Notes: generated by a model not told the origin, from the sequence alone. 64,000 bases of DNA from Streptomyces sp. NBC_00820 (GCF_036347055.1 NZ_CP108882.1:3670501-3734500), one strand, 5' to 3'; shown: positions 7,799 through 16,113, counted from the stretch's first letter. Numbers and translations: made by a program.

Positions 7799-8325
7799 GC
7801 GGGCCCTCTCATCCAGTCGGCGAGTCGAGCCCACAGGCCGCGCTTCGGGGCGGGCGCTTGCCGCGTGCGCCGAGCGTGGTGGTCCGAGGGCTGAGGTATC
7901 CGCACGGGTGGTGGCGGCTGGTGATGCCAGACCGGCGCCGGCGGGGGTACGGCCCCGTACTGGGCCATGATCTCCGGTGTCGCGGCTCCATACCCCGACG
8001 GCTCAGGTGACGGGGCCGGTGCCGGCTGGGGCCGGGACCCGGTCGCCGGTGTCCGCGGGTCGGGCTGCCGCGGCGGTGCCTGTCGGCGCACCTGCCCCGG
8101 GTTGGCCGCGCCGGACCCGTTCGCGTCGGCCTCGACTTCGAGGTGCCGCGCGCGGGCTCCGTTGGGCAGCAGGCTGATCGGCACGCGCTCGCCGGTGAGG
8201 GACATCTGGTAGCGCGCACAGTCGTGCCACTGCTCGTCACTGTCGCAGTAGTGGTCGCGCCAGCCTTGCAAGCTTGCTCTGAGCAGGGGGAAAAGGGGAC
8301 ATCCCACGGCGTGCGAGCAACTCAT
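7795..8325 (-). CDS. Cys-rich protein with proline-rich linker, first gene of sulfur operon
   Basis: A 176-residue protein. The N-terminal 40 residues carry C3, C9, C27 and C36 in a C-x5-CPLF...YC-x8-CARY arrangement seen in small metal- or redox-binding proteins. A Pro/Arg-rich disordered linker (about 70-160) leads to a short amphipathic C-terminus, [20 protein letters not shown] before the ATG at 8323-8325 fixes the start, 24 bases inside a longer frame. It is translationally coupled (ATGA) to the first YeeE/YedE gene, suggesting sulfur or persulfide handling. The tail is shared with the divergent protein at 8764-9060. Confidence 0.8.
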   Translation of the reverse strand: MSCSHAVGCPLFPLLRASLQGWRDHYCDSDEQWHDCARYQMSLTGERVPISLLPNGARARHLEVEADANGSGAANPGQVRRQAPPRQPDPRTPATGSRPQPAPAPSPEPSGYGAATPEIMAQYGAVPPPAPVWHHQPPPPVRIPQPSDHHARRTRQAPAPKRGLWARLADWMRGPA

Positions 8326-8763
8326 GTTGCTCCCTCCTGACCGGCGCACAGCGCCCGTTCAGGGAGGGCGGTTGCCGTTCTCGGTTCTTGATCCTTGCTG
8401 CGCCCGGTCGGCGATCAATGCGTCCAGAAATGCAGGCGCAGCGCCGTATTGTGAAAGTCCGTCAGCGCGGTCAGGCGAGATGGAACCACTGTTTCGCCAC
8501 CCCGAGCAACTTCAGGGAGTTATTCAGCCGAACCAATTGGCATCACCTGGTGAGCTGCGTCACGCGGCGGTTGAGGCCGCCTCTCTCATATCCGGATATT
8601 CGCGGCCGACGAGGGGGTCACTCGGATCGTTGTCCGACCTCACGGTCGCGTCCTCCACTGATACACGTCAGCCATTCATGGAGAGGGCGTGCATATTGGA
8701 GTTGATTGTAGTGAAGTTGCGAATATTGCAAACTGTGAATGAAGAAACCGACGGAGGGGAATC
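8326..8763. promoter_or_regulatory. Divergent promoter region with palindromes
   Basis: 438 bp, AT-richer than its flanks, between two divergent Cys-rich genes. It holds a perfect palindrome ATATCCGGATAT (8588-8599) and an interrupted one, TTGC-GAATATT-GCAA (8717-8731), 33 bp before the 8764 start. The latter is a good size for an ArsR- or CsoR-like operator, which would suit sulfur-responsive control, but no regulator gene is nearby. No frame here is convincing as a gene. Confidence 0.45.
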
Positions 8764-9060
8764 ATGTGTCAGCGCGCTGTCTGCCGGACGTGCCGGAAGG
8801 CGACCTATGAGGGATGCGGGAAGCACGTGGAGCAAGTGCTCGCGGACGTGCCGGCTCCCCGGCGGTGCACGTGCGAGTCGGCGGAGCGCGGGCGTGCACG
8901 CGCGGCGGAGGCTACGACTCCATCAGGACCGGGACCGGCCCGACCGGACGGATCACCGCGACGCGCACGTGCTCCTCGGCACCACCCAGGGAGTTCACCG
9001 GGCCGGTCGGGCGACGGCTGGTGGACCCGACTCGTCGAATGGGTGAAAAGCCCGGCATGA
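8764..9060 (+). CDS. Cys-rich small protein with amphipathic C-terminal tail
   Basis: A 98-residue protein. Its N-terminal 37 residues match a small conserved protein type beginning MC...C..C.K.TY.GCG.HVEQ.L..VP...RC, with C2, C7, C10, C18, C35 and C37, probably a zinc or metal site. Relatives usually stop after about 60 residues. Here an Arg/Pro/Ser-rich linker and the C-terminal GWWTRLVEWVKSPA are added. GACGGAGGGG precedes the ATG. The gene is divergent from the Cys-rich sulfur operon and its tail resembles the tail of the 7795-8325 product, so the two may work together. Confidence 0.85.
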   Translation: MCQRAVCRTCRKATYEGCGKHVEQVLADVPAPRRCTCESAERGRARAAEATTPSGPGPARPDGSPRRARAPRHHPGSSPGRSGDGWWTRLVEWVKSPA

Positions 9061-9091
9061 ACACACACCCCCGATCGAGGTTGCGATCCCA

Positions 9092-9134
9092 CTCCTGAAG
9101 CGGGAGCCACAGGTTCGAATCCTGTAGGGGGGCG
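9092..9134 (+). other. Diverged tRNA-Arg(CCT) 3'-half copy
   Basis: CTCCTGA (anticodon loop, CCT), AGCGG, a variable region, an intact T arm ACAGG-TTCGAAT-CCTGT and the acceptor strand AGGGGGG plus C. As in the copy at 5823, similarity begins at the anticodon loop. The upstream bases cannot form the other half of the tRNA. It marks the right edge of the accessory region. Confidence 0.75.
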
Positions 9135-9142
9135 AGAAGCGG

Positions 9143-9176
9143 GAATGCCCCGGGCCGATCGTGGTCCGGGGCATTC
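9143..9176 (+). terminator. Hairpin after tRNA-like copy
   Basis: GAATGCCCCGGGCC (9143-9156) pairs with GGTCCGGGGCATTC (9163-9176), 14 bp with one G-T pair and a 6-base loop. It is placed as a tRNA terminator would be, which suggests it was captured with the tRNA 3' half. It could also end the gene at 8764. Confidence 0.75.
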
Positions 9177-9266
9177 TCTGTGTCCGCTACTGGCGTCGGC
9201 GCGCGTGAAACTCCATGGCCGGGGCGGCGCAGCGGCCGTGCGCCGACCGCCTCGTCGGCTAGGCGG

Positions 9267-9767
9267 CTATGCGGCCAGAAGTGACTTACGGGGGCGCCGG
9301 CGGCGCCTCAGCACGACGATCGTCATGGGGATCGCCGTTGCCAGGAGGCCGAAGCCGCCGAAGATCACCGGTGCCAGCCACAAGTCGCCGAAGCTGTTGA
9401 TCCGGGCGTCGCCGGGGGCATCGGCGCGGTAGAGGACCTCGACGTCGTCGCCTTCGTCGTAGGACGGCGGGTTGGCGCCCGAGGAGCTCTCGAAGGTCCT
9501 GGACGGGCCGTTCGCCGGCGTGAACTCGACGACCGGGTACGCCATCGGCGAGTTGCGCTTCCTGTGGCGGGAGGACCCGCTGTAGCTGTCGTGGTCGGTC
9601 CGCCACTCGACCGATACGACCGTTCCCCGGGCGCGGTCCGCGCCTGTCAGGAACGATATCGACTGCCATGTCAGGGCACAGCCGATGGTCAGGAACAACA
9701 GCCCGAAGGCCGTGACTCCGAGCGTGATCCACCAAGGGGCTCCCCGCCCGCGCAACCGAAACCGCAC
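9267..9767 (-). CDS. DUF3592-type membrane protein
   Basis: A 166-residue protein with a span at about 14-35, an extracytoplasmic beta-rich domain (residues about 40-130, including ARGTVVSVEWRTD and EVLYRADAPGDARI) and a second span at about 135-155 followed by a basic tail. This topology and the VEVLYRADAP-type motif are typical of DUF3592, a family without known function. The best start is the GTG at 9765-9767, preceded by GAGAGGG; longer frames continue to 10298 without a good initiation site. It is divergent from the gene at 9963. Confidence 0.75.
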   Translation of the reverse strand: MRFRLRGRGAPWWITLGVTAFGLLFLTIGCALTWQSISFLTGADRARGTVVSVEWRTDHDSYSGSSRHRKRNSPMAYPVVEFTPANGPSRTFESSSGANPPSYDEGDDVEVLYRADAPGDARINSFGDLWLAPVIFGGFGLLATAIPMTIVVLRRRRRPRKSLLAA

Positions 9768-9962
9768 CGCATCCCTCTCGCTCGCCCGAACGAGCAGGAC
9801 GTTATCCCAACCGCGGCGGATGCCGATCACCTGCTCCGTTGCGAATGCATCGGGGCATGTGCCGGGCGGTGTCGGGCGAGGGCCTCGCGGGAGCTGTTCC
9901 GGCAGGGTTCGGGGGCTTCGCGGTGGGGAGGGAGACTTCGGCGGACGGGTCGGGGAGGGGCT

Positions 9963-10385
9963 GTGGCGGACGTCGCTTTCGGTGTCTTCGTCGCGCTGGT
10001 CGTGGTCGGCGGGTGCCTGGTGCTCGCCCGGGCCGCGTGGCTGCACTGGACCGGTTCGGAGCGGGCGCCCGACCTGTCGACGAGCTGGACGTCGGCGAGT
10101 CCGTCGGTCGCCAGGGGCCACGAGCGGGGTGTCGTCGCCCTCGCGGCGTGGCTGCTGGGGCTGACGGTCGGCATCGTGGTCGCGGCCGCCGGTGCCGAAG
10201 TGGCGGGCGGGGTGGTGCTGTTGGGGTCGTTCCCGCTGCTGGTGTGCCATGCCACGATCGCGTGGTTCAACCGGCCGAGGTTCCTGGTGCCGCCCCACCG
10301 GCGCGGGGAGACGGGCTCGGTGGTCGAGTGGTGGCGTCTGCGGCGGGGCGTACGGCGTCCGGGGAGGGGTGGGGGCCAGTGGTGA
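9963..10385 (+). CDS. Small membrane protein
   Basis: A 140-residue protein starting at a GTG with GGGGAGGGG just upstream. It has hydrophobic spans at about 4-22 (VAFGVFVALVVVGGCLVLA) and about 60-105, a polar loop containing Trp and Ser between them, and a basic C-terminus. It appears to be a two- or three-span membrane protein of unknown role. It is divergent from the DUF3592 gene with about 195 bp between them. The 145 bp after its stop are G-rich and featureless. Confidence 0.65.
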   Translation: MADVAFGVFVALVVVGGCLVLARAAWLHWTGSERAPDLSTSWTSASPSVARGHERGVVALAAWLLGLTVGIVVAAAGAEVAGGVVLLGSFPLLVCHATIAWFNRPRFLVPPHRRGETGSVVEWWRLRRGVRRPGRGGGQW

Positions 10386-10529
10386 GCCCCAGGCCGAAGA
10401 AGGCCGCCCAGGCGGAACAAGAGGGCCCTGAGGGAGAAGGGGGGCCCGGGGAAGAGAGCCCTGGCGAGAAGGGGGCCTCGGGGAGGTAGGGGCCGACGGG
10501 GGACGGGGTCAGCGGCGGCGAGGGACGGG

Positions 10530-10943
10530 TCAGCGGCGACGGGGGGCCGCGGCACAGTGGACGCACATGGTGGTCGCCGGGCGGATCTCCAGGCGTTCGG
10601 CCGGGATCTGGATGCCGCAGACCTCGCAGCGGCCGTAGTCGCCCTGTTCCAGCCGTTCCAGGGCCTGGTCGGACTTCTCCAGGTCGTCGCGCGCTCGCGC
10701 CAGGAGGGCCGCGACGTGCTGGCGCTCGAAGGCGGTGGTCTGGCCCTCCGGGTCGTGCTCGTCGTCGACGGCCACCAGGGCGTTCGCCTCGATGATCGTC
10801 TTGAAGTCGCGGTCGAGGGCCTCGATCTGGGCCTGCGTGGCGGCACGCCGCGCCGCCAGCCGCTCCCGGACCGCATCACGCTCGGCGACCGCACGCTCGG
10901 CCGGCACGAAACCGAAACCGGCATTACTGGATGAATCTTCCAT
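10530..10943 (-). CDS. DksA/TraR-type C4 zinc-finger protein
   Basis: A 137-residue protein with a long charged helical N-terminal two-thirds and a C-terminal C4 zinc finger: C106, C109, C127 and C130 in CEVCG...MCVHC. The motif GDYGRCEVCGIQIPAERLEI is typical of TraR/DksA relatives that insert a coiled coil into the RNA polymerase secondary channel. Streptomyces carries several paralogues, and target promoters cannot be told from sequence. The ATG at 10943 has only a weak ribosome site. A 185-bp divergent spacer separates it from the slipin gene. Confidence 0.88.
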   Translation of the reverse strand: MEDSSSNAGFGFVPAERAVAERDAVRERLAARRAATQAQIEALDRDFKTIIEANALVAVDDEHDPEGQTTAFERQHVAALLARARDDLEKSDQALERLEQGDYGRCEVCGIQIPAERLEIRPATTMCVHCAAAPRRR

Positions 10944-11128
10944 TCAGGTAAAAACGACGCCGTACCCGTATGTATTCCTCGGCTCTCCGGCACCCGGCAC
11001 TCCCCCACCTCCCCCGTCCCGGTTTCTTTACGGTTCCCTGACGCGCCCGGCGGATCCGGTGCCCCCCACCCTGGTGTCCTCACCCATGTCCGGAACCGGA
11101 TGGATCTCGCGTCGGAGAATGGAGTGCC

Positions 11129-11956
11129 ATGGAAGGCACCGTCGTCGCAGTGGTGTTCGCGATCGTGTTTCTGCTGCTCGTGCTGAAGAGCGGGACGCGG
11201 GTCGTCAACCAGGTGGAGCGCGGGGTCGTGTTCCGGCGGGGGAAGGCCCTGCCGACCCACCGGCAGCCCGGGATCACCTTCCTCATCCCGTTCGCCGACC
11301 GGATGCGCAAGGTGAACGTGCAGATCGTGACGATGCCCGTGCCGACCCAGGAGGGCATCACCAAGGACAACGTGTCGGTGAAGGTCGACGCCGTCGTGTA
11401 CTTCCGCGTGATCGACCCGCTGCGCGCCGCCATCGAGGTGCAGGACTACGTCTTCGCCGTCGGGCAGGTCGCCCAGTCCTCTTTGCGGTCCATCATCGGC
11501 AAGAGCGACCTGGACGACCTGCTCAGCGACCGTGAGCGGCTGCACGAGGGACTGGCCCTGATGATCGACAGCCCGGCCACGGGGTGGGGCGTCCACATCG
11601 ACCGGGTCGAGATCAAGGACGTCCAGCTGCCCGAGTCGCTGAAGCGGTCCATGTCGCGCCAGGCCGAGGCCGAGCGGGAGCGGCGGGCCCGGGTGATCAC
11701 CGCCGACGGTGAGTTCCAGGCCGCTCAGCAGCTCGCCAACGCCTCGCGGATCATGTCCGACACGCCGGAGGCCATGCAGCTCCGGCTCCTCCAGACGGTC
11801 GTCGAGGTCGCCGCCGAGAAGAACTCCACGCTCGTCATGCCGTTCCCCGTCGAGCTGCTGCGCTACTTCGACAAGGCCGCCCAGCAGATCGGCTCCGACC
11901 TCAACGCAAGGAAGGTTCCGGCGCAGCAGCCGCAGGAGAACGCCGAGCAGCCGTAG
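11129..11956 (+). CDS. Slipin/stomatin-like SPFH (band 7) membrane protein
   Basis: A 275-residue SPFH protein. One N-terminal membrane segment (VVAVVFAIVFLLLVL, 5-19) is followed by the band 7 domain (about 25-190, with RGVVFRRGKALPTHRQPGIT and VDAVVYFRVIDP), a charged helix (about 180-215) and a C-terminal oligomerisation region. These proteins scaffold membrane microdomains. Slipins are often paired with an NfeD protease partner, which is absent here. ATG at 11129 has GGAG ten bases upstream. Its last 56 bp overlap the convergent MFS gene. Confidence 0.92.
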   Translation: MEGTVVAVVFAIVFLLLVLKSGTRVVNQVERGVVFRRGKALPTHRQPGITFLIPFADRMRKVNVQIVTMPVPTQEGITKDNVSVKVDAVVYFRVIDPLRAAIEVQDYVFAVGQVAQSSLRSIIGKSDLDDLLSDRERLHEGLALMIDSPATGWGVHIDRVEIKDVQLPESLKRSMSRQAEAERERRARVITADGEFQAAQQLANASRIMSDTPEAMQLRLLQTVVEVAAEKNSTLVMPFPVELLRYFDKAAQQIGSDLNARKVPAQQPQENAEQP

Positions 11957-13097
11957 CCAGCGCCAGGGTCACGGCCACGGAGCCGGCCGCCATCACCGTC
12001 ATCGCGGCGGCCGGCGAGGTGAGCTGGGCCACCGAGCCGGCCAGCGCCGCGCCCACACCCTGCATCGTCAGCATGCCCGCCGAGTGCAACCCCAGGGCGT
12101 GGCCCGCGAGTTCGTCGGGGGTCAGGCTCATCAGCCGCTCCTGCTGCACCAGGCTCGCCCCGAAACCGACCGAGGCCACGGTCACGCAGACCACCGCCAC
12201 GGGCAGCGCCGGGCGCGCGACGAACAGCAGGTACGGCGCCGCGAGGAGCAGCAGCAGCGGGGTCGCCAGGCGGGCCCGCACGGCGGGTGGGAGCAGCCGG
12301 CACACGGTCACGTCCCCGGCGAGCATGCCCAGCGCCGCGCAGGCGAACAGGGTGCCGGCCGCGTCGGGGGCGTACGACACGTACAGCGACTCGCCGCCGA
12401 CCACCAGGCCGTTGGGCAGCCACAGACCCAGGTAGGTCAGCCGGCGCGAACGCTCCGACCACAACAGGGCGTTGGTGCGCCAGGTCGCCGCCGGGGAGGG
12501 ACGGCCCGCGGCGCGGGGCGGGCGCCGGGTGAGGCCGAGTCGCAGGACCAGCGCGGCCGTCAGGTACAGCGCCGCCGACAGCAGCAGACACGCTCGCGGG
12601 GAGAGGGCGGCGAGCAGGGCGCCGCCGGTGGCGAAGCCGGTGATCTGCGCAAGCCCGTTCATCATGTTGAACAGTGAACGCCCGGGCAGATAGCCGTCCT
12701 TGGTGAGGATCTCGTTCAGCAGCCCCCAGCGGACCCCGCCCCCGAGCGAGGCGACCAGACCCAGCAGCAGTACGACGCCCAGGAGGGCCCCCGTCGGCAG
12801 GCCGGGCAGCGCCTGGAGCGCCGTACCGGCCGCGAAGGCCAGTCCGATCGCCGACAGGGCCGTACGCGGGGGAAGCCGGTCGGCGCCGGAGAGCAGGAAT
12901 GTCGCGCCCAGCACCTGGGCCAGGCTCGGGCCGAACATGCTCACCGCCGCCAGCAGCGGGGAGCCGGTCGCCCGGTACACGAGCGTGCCGAGGGCGAGTG
13001 CGCCGAGCGTCTGCGCGGCGGACTGCGCGGCCCCGCCGAGGAACAGCGGGGTGAACTCCGGTGTGCGGAACAGGGATCGGTAACTGGGTCTGGGCAT
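11901..13097 (-). CDS. MFS transporter
   Basis: A 398-residue protein with about twelve hydrophobic spans and an N-terminal cytosolic stub (MPRPSYRSLFRTPEF). Between spans 2 and 3 is a DR-type loop (SGADRLPPRTAL), the reduced MFS motif A of drug and metabolite exporters. It resembles actinobacterial exporters whose substrate is unknown. It is divergent from a frameshifted ArsR regulator with a likely shared operator at 13137-13154, so it is the presumed target of that regulator. The 3' end overlaps the slipin gene by 56 bp. Confidence 0.9.
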   Translation of the reverse strand: MPRPSYRSLFRTPEFTPLFLGGAAQSAAQTLGALALGTLVYRATGSPLLAAVSMFGPSLAQVLGATFLLSGADRLPPRTALSAIGLAFAAGTALQALPGLPTGALLGVVLLLGLVASLGGGVRWGLLNEILTKDGYLPGRSLFNMMNGLAQITGFATGGALLAALSPRACLLLSAALYLTAALVLRLGLTRRPPRAAGRPSPAATWRTNALLWSERSRRLTYLGLWLPNGLVVGGESLYVSYAPDAAGTLFACAALGMLAGDVTVCRLLPPAVRARLATPLLLLLAAPYLLFVARPALPVAVVCVTVASVGFGASLVQQERLMSLTPDELAGHALGLHSAGMLTMQGVGAALAGSVAQLTSPAAAMTVMAAGSVAVTLALATAARRSPAAAAPEPSLR

Positions 13098-13136
13098 ACC
13101 GGGAGTCTCCGGCCGGCTCCCGCGGACTCGTTATTG

Positions 13137-13154
13137 TTTCGCCGCCACGCGAAA
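13137..13154. promoter_or_regulatory. Candidate operator between MFS and ArsR genes
   Basis: TTTCGC-CGCCAC-GCGAAA is a perfect 6-bp inverted repeat with a 6-base spacer, 40 bp upstream of the MFS start in the divergent spacer. It fits a dimeric winged-helix regulator. Confidence 0.45.
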
Positions 13155-13273
13155 GGTCGTGGTGGGGCGGATGCCGGCGGCGAGGCGGAGGCCGCTGGAA
13201 GGGCGGAGGCCGGCGGCGAGGCGGACGTCGGCGGCAGGGCGGAACGGCCGTACGGCTGAGGGGAATCGACTTC

Positions 13274-14313
13274 ATGGGGTGGTGGCAGCTCAACGCGGAC
13301 ACGCTGGCCCGGAGCCGGTTCGTCATCTCGCCGCTCGCCGAGACCTTCGCGAGCCTGAAGCTGCTGCACGCGGGCGCCGGTACGCATCCCGGTGAGCAGG
13401 TGTGGCTGCGGGACCATCTGCCCGGATACCGGGCGCTGCTCGCGGGCGACCCGGTGACGGCACGGCTGGTGCGGGCGGGGCTGGGCCGGGAGTGGATCGC
13501 CGACTTCCTGACGCCCGCGCCCCGGGGCGGCGAGGACTTCGCCGTCGAGGTCGCCCGGATACGGGCGGTCCGCCCCGCGGCGGCCCGGGCGCAGCTGCGG
13601 GTCTCCCTCGCCGGGCCGCTCCCCGCCGTGCTGGACCGGGAGGACCTGCCCGAGCGGGCGGCCGTCCTGCTGGAGTGGGTGTGGGAGACGACCGTACGGC
13701 CGTACTGGGAGCGGCGCCGGCGGGTGCTGGAGGCCGACGTGATGGCGCGGACCGCTCAGGTGAGCCGGGCGGCTGGGCCGGTGTGCTGGACTCGCTGCGG
13801 CCGGGCGGGACACGCTGGCTCGGGGGTGACCGGTTCCAGGTGAACCTGCACGAGTATCCGCCCCGCGAGATCTCGGGTGCCGAGCTGTTGTTCGCGCCGG
13901 TGACCGCACAGCGGCACGGCTGGGTGTCCTGGGAGGAGCGGGAGCGGTACGCCGTCGTCTACCCCTGCGCCGGAGTCCTGGCCGGCCACGGCGACCGCCC
14001 CGTGCCCGCGAGCCTGGGCGCGCTGCTCGGCGAGTCCCGCGCCGGGGTGCTCGTGCTGCTCGACTCCCCGCTGAGCACCACCCAGCTGACGGCCCTGACC
14101 GGGCAGGGCCTGGGGTCGGTGGGCCGGCACCTGAAGGTGCTGCGGGACGCGGGCCTGGTGACGCGGTGGAGGGACGGCCGGTCGGTGCTGTACGCGCGGA
14201 CGGCGGCGGGCGAGGTGCTGGTGGAGGCCGCGACGGGAGGCAGGGCGGAGGAGCACCGCCCGGACGGGGCGACGCGCGCGGCCGGGGCGGCACGGGCGGA
14301 CGACGGCAGCTGA
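13274..14313 (+). pseudogene. ArsR-family regulator, split by a -1 frameshift
   Basis: The first frame (13274 to about 13765) encodes the N-terminal ligand-type domain usual in Streptomyces ArsR proteins of about 340 residues. The continuation lies in the next frame to 14313, starting at GGWAGVLDSLRPG and ending in a clear ArsR winged helix (LSTTQLTALTGQGLGSVGRH, then LKVLRDAGLVTRW). Around 13761-13772 the sequence GTGAGCCGGGCGGCTGG lacks one G compared with the reading V-S-R-G-G-W. Without a correction the first frame ends at 13843 without a DNA-binding domain. It is either a real mutation or an assembly error in a G/C run. The gene faces the MFS exporter and would be its repressor. Confidence 0.75.
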
Positions 14314-14641
14314 GGCGGCGGCCGCGGGCCGGACCCAGCAGCAGCGCCGGCACCGGGGGACGCCGCCCGAACGGCCCTCTACGGGCAGCCGAGGGCTGGC
14401 GAGGGCATCCGAGGGCCGGCGAGCACCGACCGCAGGGCCAGAGAGCGCCAGGGCGGCAGCGACAGCGACAGACAGCGGCAGCAACAGCCAGAAAGGCGCC
14501 GACCGCAGGGCCGGAGCCGGGACGGCGGCCGTCGATGCCCGCCGGTCGCGGGGCCAGGGCCTGGGCCTGCGCCTGCGCCTGGGCCGGGGGCTGGGCCGGG
14601 GGCGGCGCGGGGATGGGCGTGGCCGGAGTTAGCATCCGCTC
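14314..14641. other. Intergenic, low-complexity GC-rich sequence
   Basis: About 330 bp of purine-rich and GGCCNG-type low-complexity sequence, including AGCGACAGCGACAGACAGCG and alternating GCCTGG/GCGCCT runs just before the glutathione peroxidase gene. No gene or clear terminator seen. Confidence 0.5.
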
Positions 14642-15151
14642 ATGACGACTACCGACCACAACAACGGCTCCGTGCTGGACGTCGAGATCGGGGCCCTCCA
14701 AGGAGGCTCCGCCGAACTGGCGCAGTACGCGGGCAAGACCGTACTGATCGTGAACGTGGCTTCCAAGTGCGGGCTGACCCCGCAGTACTCGGGGCTGGAG
14801 CGGCTGCAGGAGCGGTTCGCCGGGCAGGGGTTCACCGTGCTCGGGGTGCCCTGCAACCAGTTCCTCGGGCAGGAGCCCGGCACCGCCGAGGAGATCGCCG
14901 AGTTCTGCTCGGCGACGTACGGCGTGACCTTCCCGCTGACCGAGAAGGCCGAGGTGAACGGCGAGGGCCGGCACCCGCTCTACGAGCGTCTGGTGGGCTT
15001 CGCCGACGGCGAGGGGCACACCGGTGACATCCGCTGGAACTTCGAGAAGTTCCTGATCGGCCCCGACGGGCAGGTCGTGGCGCGCTTCTCCCCGCAGACC
15101 GAGCCGGAGTCCGCCGAGATCGTGGCGGCCGTCGAGGGCCTGCTCGGCTGA
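14642..15151 (+). CDS. Glutathione-peroxidase-family thiol peroxidase
   Basis: A 169-residue protein of normal family length. The peroxidatic residue is Cys (C43 in NVASKCGLTPQY), not selenocysteine. The rest of the catalytic set is visible: Q77 in NQFLGQEPG, and W132 and N133 in RWNFEKFLIG. C71 (VPCNQF) and C89 (EFCSATYG) are candidate resolving cysteines. In actinobacteria, which lack glutathione, such enzymes normally reduce peroxides with thioredoxin. It is cytosolic with no signal peptide. The gene stands alone, 92 bp before a MerR regulator in the same direction. Confidence 0.95.
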   Translation: MTTTDHNNGSVLDVEIGALQGGSAELAQYAGKTVLIVNVASKCGLTPQYSGLERLQERFAGQGFTVLGVPCNQFLGQEPGTAEEIAEFCSATYGVTFPLTEKAEVNGEGRHPLYERLVGFADGEGHTGDIRWNFEKFLIGPDGQVVARFSPQTEPESAEIVAAVEGLLG

Positions 15152-15243
15152 CCGGAGTGGCCCGTTTGACCTTGCCCCAGGGGCAGGGGTGAGCGTCCCT
15201 GTCACCGGGCGGAAAGAGCCGCCCGGTGACGGAGGATGACATC

Positions 15244-16098
15244 GTGGACGAGGAGCTGCTCACCATCGGCGCGTTCGCCGCGCGCTCCCGGCTGTCGGCC
15301 AAGGCGCTGCGGCTGTACGACCGGCTCGGCCTGCTGGCCCCGGCGTACGTCGACGCGGTCAGCGGCTACCGCTACTACCGCGCGGGCCAGGTGGAGCGCG
15401 CCCGTCTGGTCGCGCTGCTGCGGCAGCTGGACATGCCGCTGGCCCGGATCGCCGAGGTGGTCGGGGCCGAGGGCGACGAAGCGGCCGAGCGGCTCAGCGC
15501 CTACTGGGCGGACGTCGAGGCCCGGGTGGCCGGGCAGCGGACCCTCGCCGCGTACCTCCGTGGACGGCTGTCGGGGAGGAGCTTCGAGATGTACGAGGAT
15601 TTCGCGGTCGAGACGGTGGACGTGCCGGCGCGGGTGGTGATCACCGAGTCGCGGCACACGCTGGCGGACGAGCTGCCGGCCTGGATCGGCGCGTCGCTGG
15701 GCCGGCTGGAGGCGGCGGCCCGCGCGTGCGGGGGTGTCACCGGGGCGCCGTTCGTCGTCTACCACGCCGAGGTGTCCATGGAGAGCGACGGACCCGCCGA
15801 GTCCTGCGTGCCGGTGGCCGACGAGGCGGCTGCCCGGGCGTGGGTGGCGGAGCACGGCGGGCCGTGGGCCACGCGGGTGCGGCTGGAGCCTGCGGCCCGG
15901 CTGGCGTACACCAGGATCACCAAGGCGCGGGTGGCGCATCCGCAGATCCTCGCCGCCTTCGAGGCGGTGGAGCAGTGGGTGGCGCGGGAGGGGCTGGAGG
16001 CCGCAGGGCCCTGCCGGGAGGTGTACTTCGCGGACTGGGGCGCGGCCGGGGCCGAGGACCCGGTGTGTGACGTGGCGTTCCCGGTACGTCACCCCTGA
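15244..16098 (+). CDS. MerR-family regulator with GyrI-like effector domain
   Basis: A 284-residue regulator. The N-terminal MerR helix-turn-helix and wing (LLTIGAFAARSRLSAKALRL, then YDRLGLLAPAYVDAVSGYRY) cover about 5-50, a dimerisation coil follows to about 110, and the C-terminal half is a GyrI-like ligand domain (about 125-284) as in multidrug-sensing activators such as BltR. The GTG at 15244 is preferred over the in-frame GTG at 15226 because GGAGG lies 8 bases before it. Its target is not evident. A very strong terminator follows. Confidence 0.88.
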   Translation: MDEELLTIGAFAARSRLSAKALRLYDRLGLLAPAYVDAVSGYRYYRAGQVERARLVALLRQLDMPLARIAEVVGAEGDEAAERLSAYWADVEARVAGQRTLAAYLRGRLSGRSFEMYEDFAVETVDVPARVVITESRHTLADELPAWIGASLGRLEAAARACGGVTGAPFVVYHAEVSMESDGPAESCVPVADEAAARAWVAEHGGPWATRVRLEPAARLAYTRITKARVAHPQILAAFEAVEQWVAREGLEAAGPCREVYFADWGAAGAEDPVCDVAFPVRHP

Positions 16099-16113
16099 CG
16101 TACCTCGCCCCGT

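Noticed and set aside
9092..9134. Complete tRNA gene
   Set aside because: The T arm and acceptor strand are present and a terminator follows, but bases upstream do not form the D arm, 5' anticodon stem or 5' acceptor strand.
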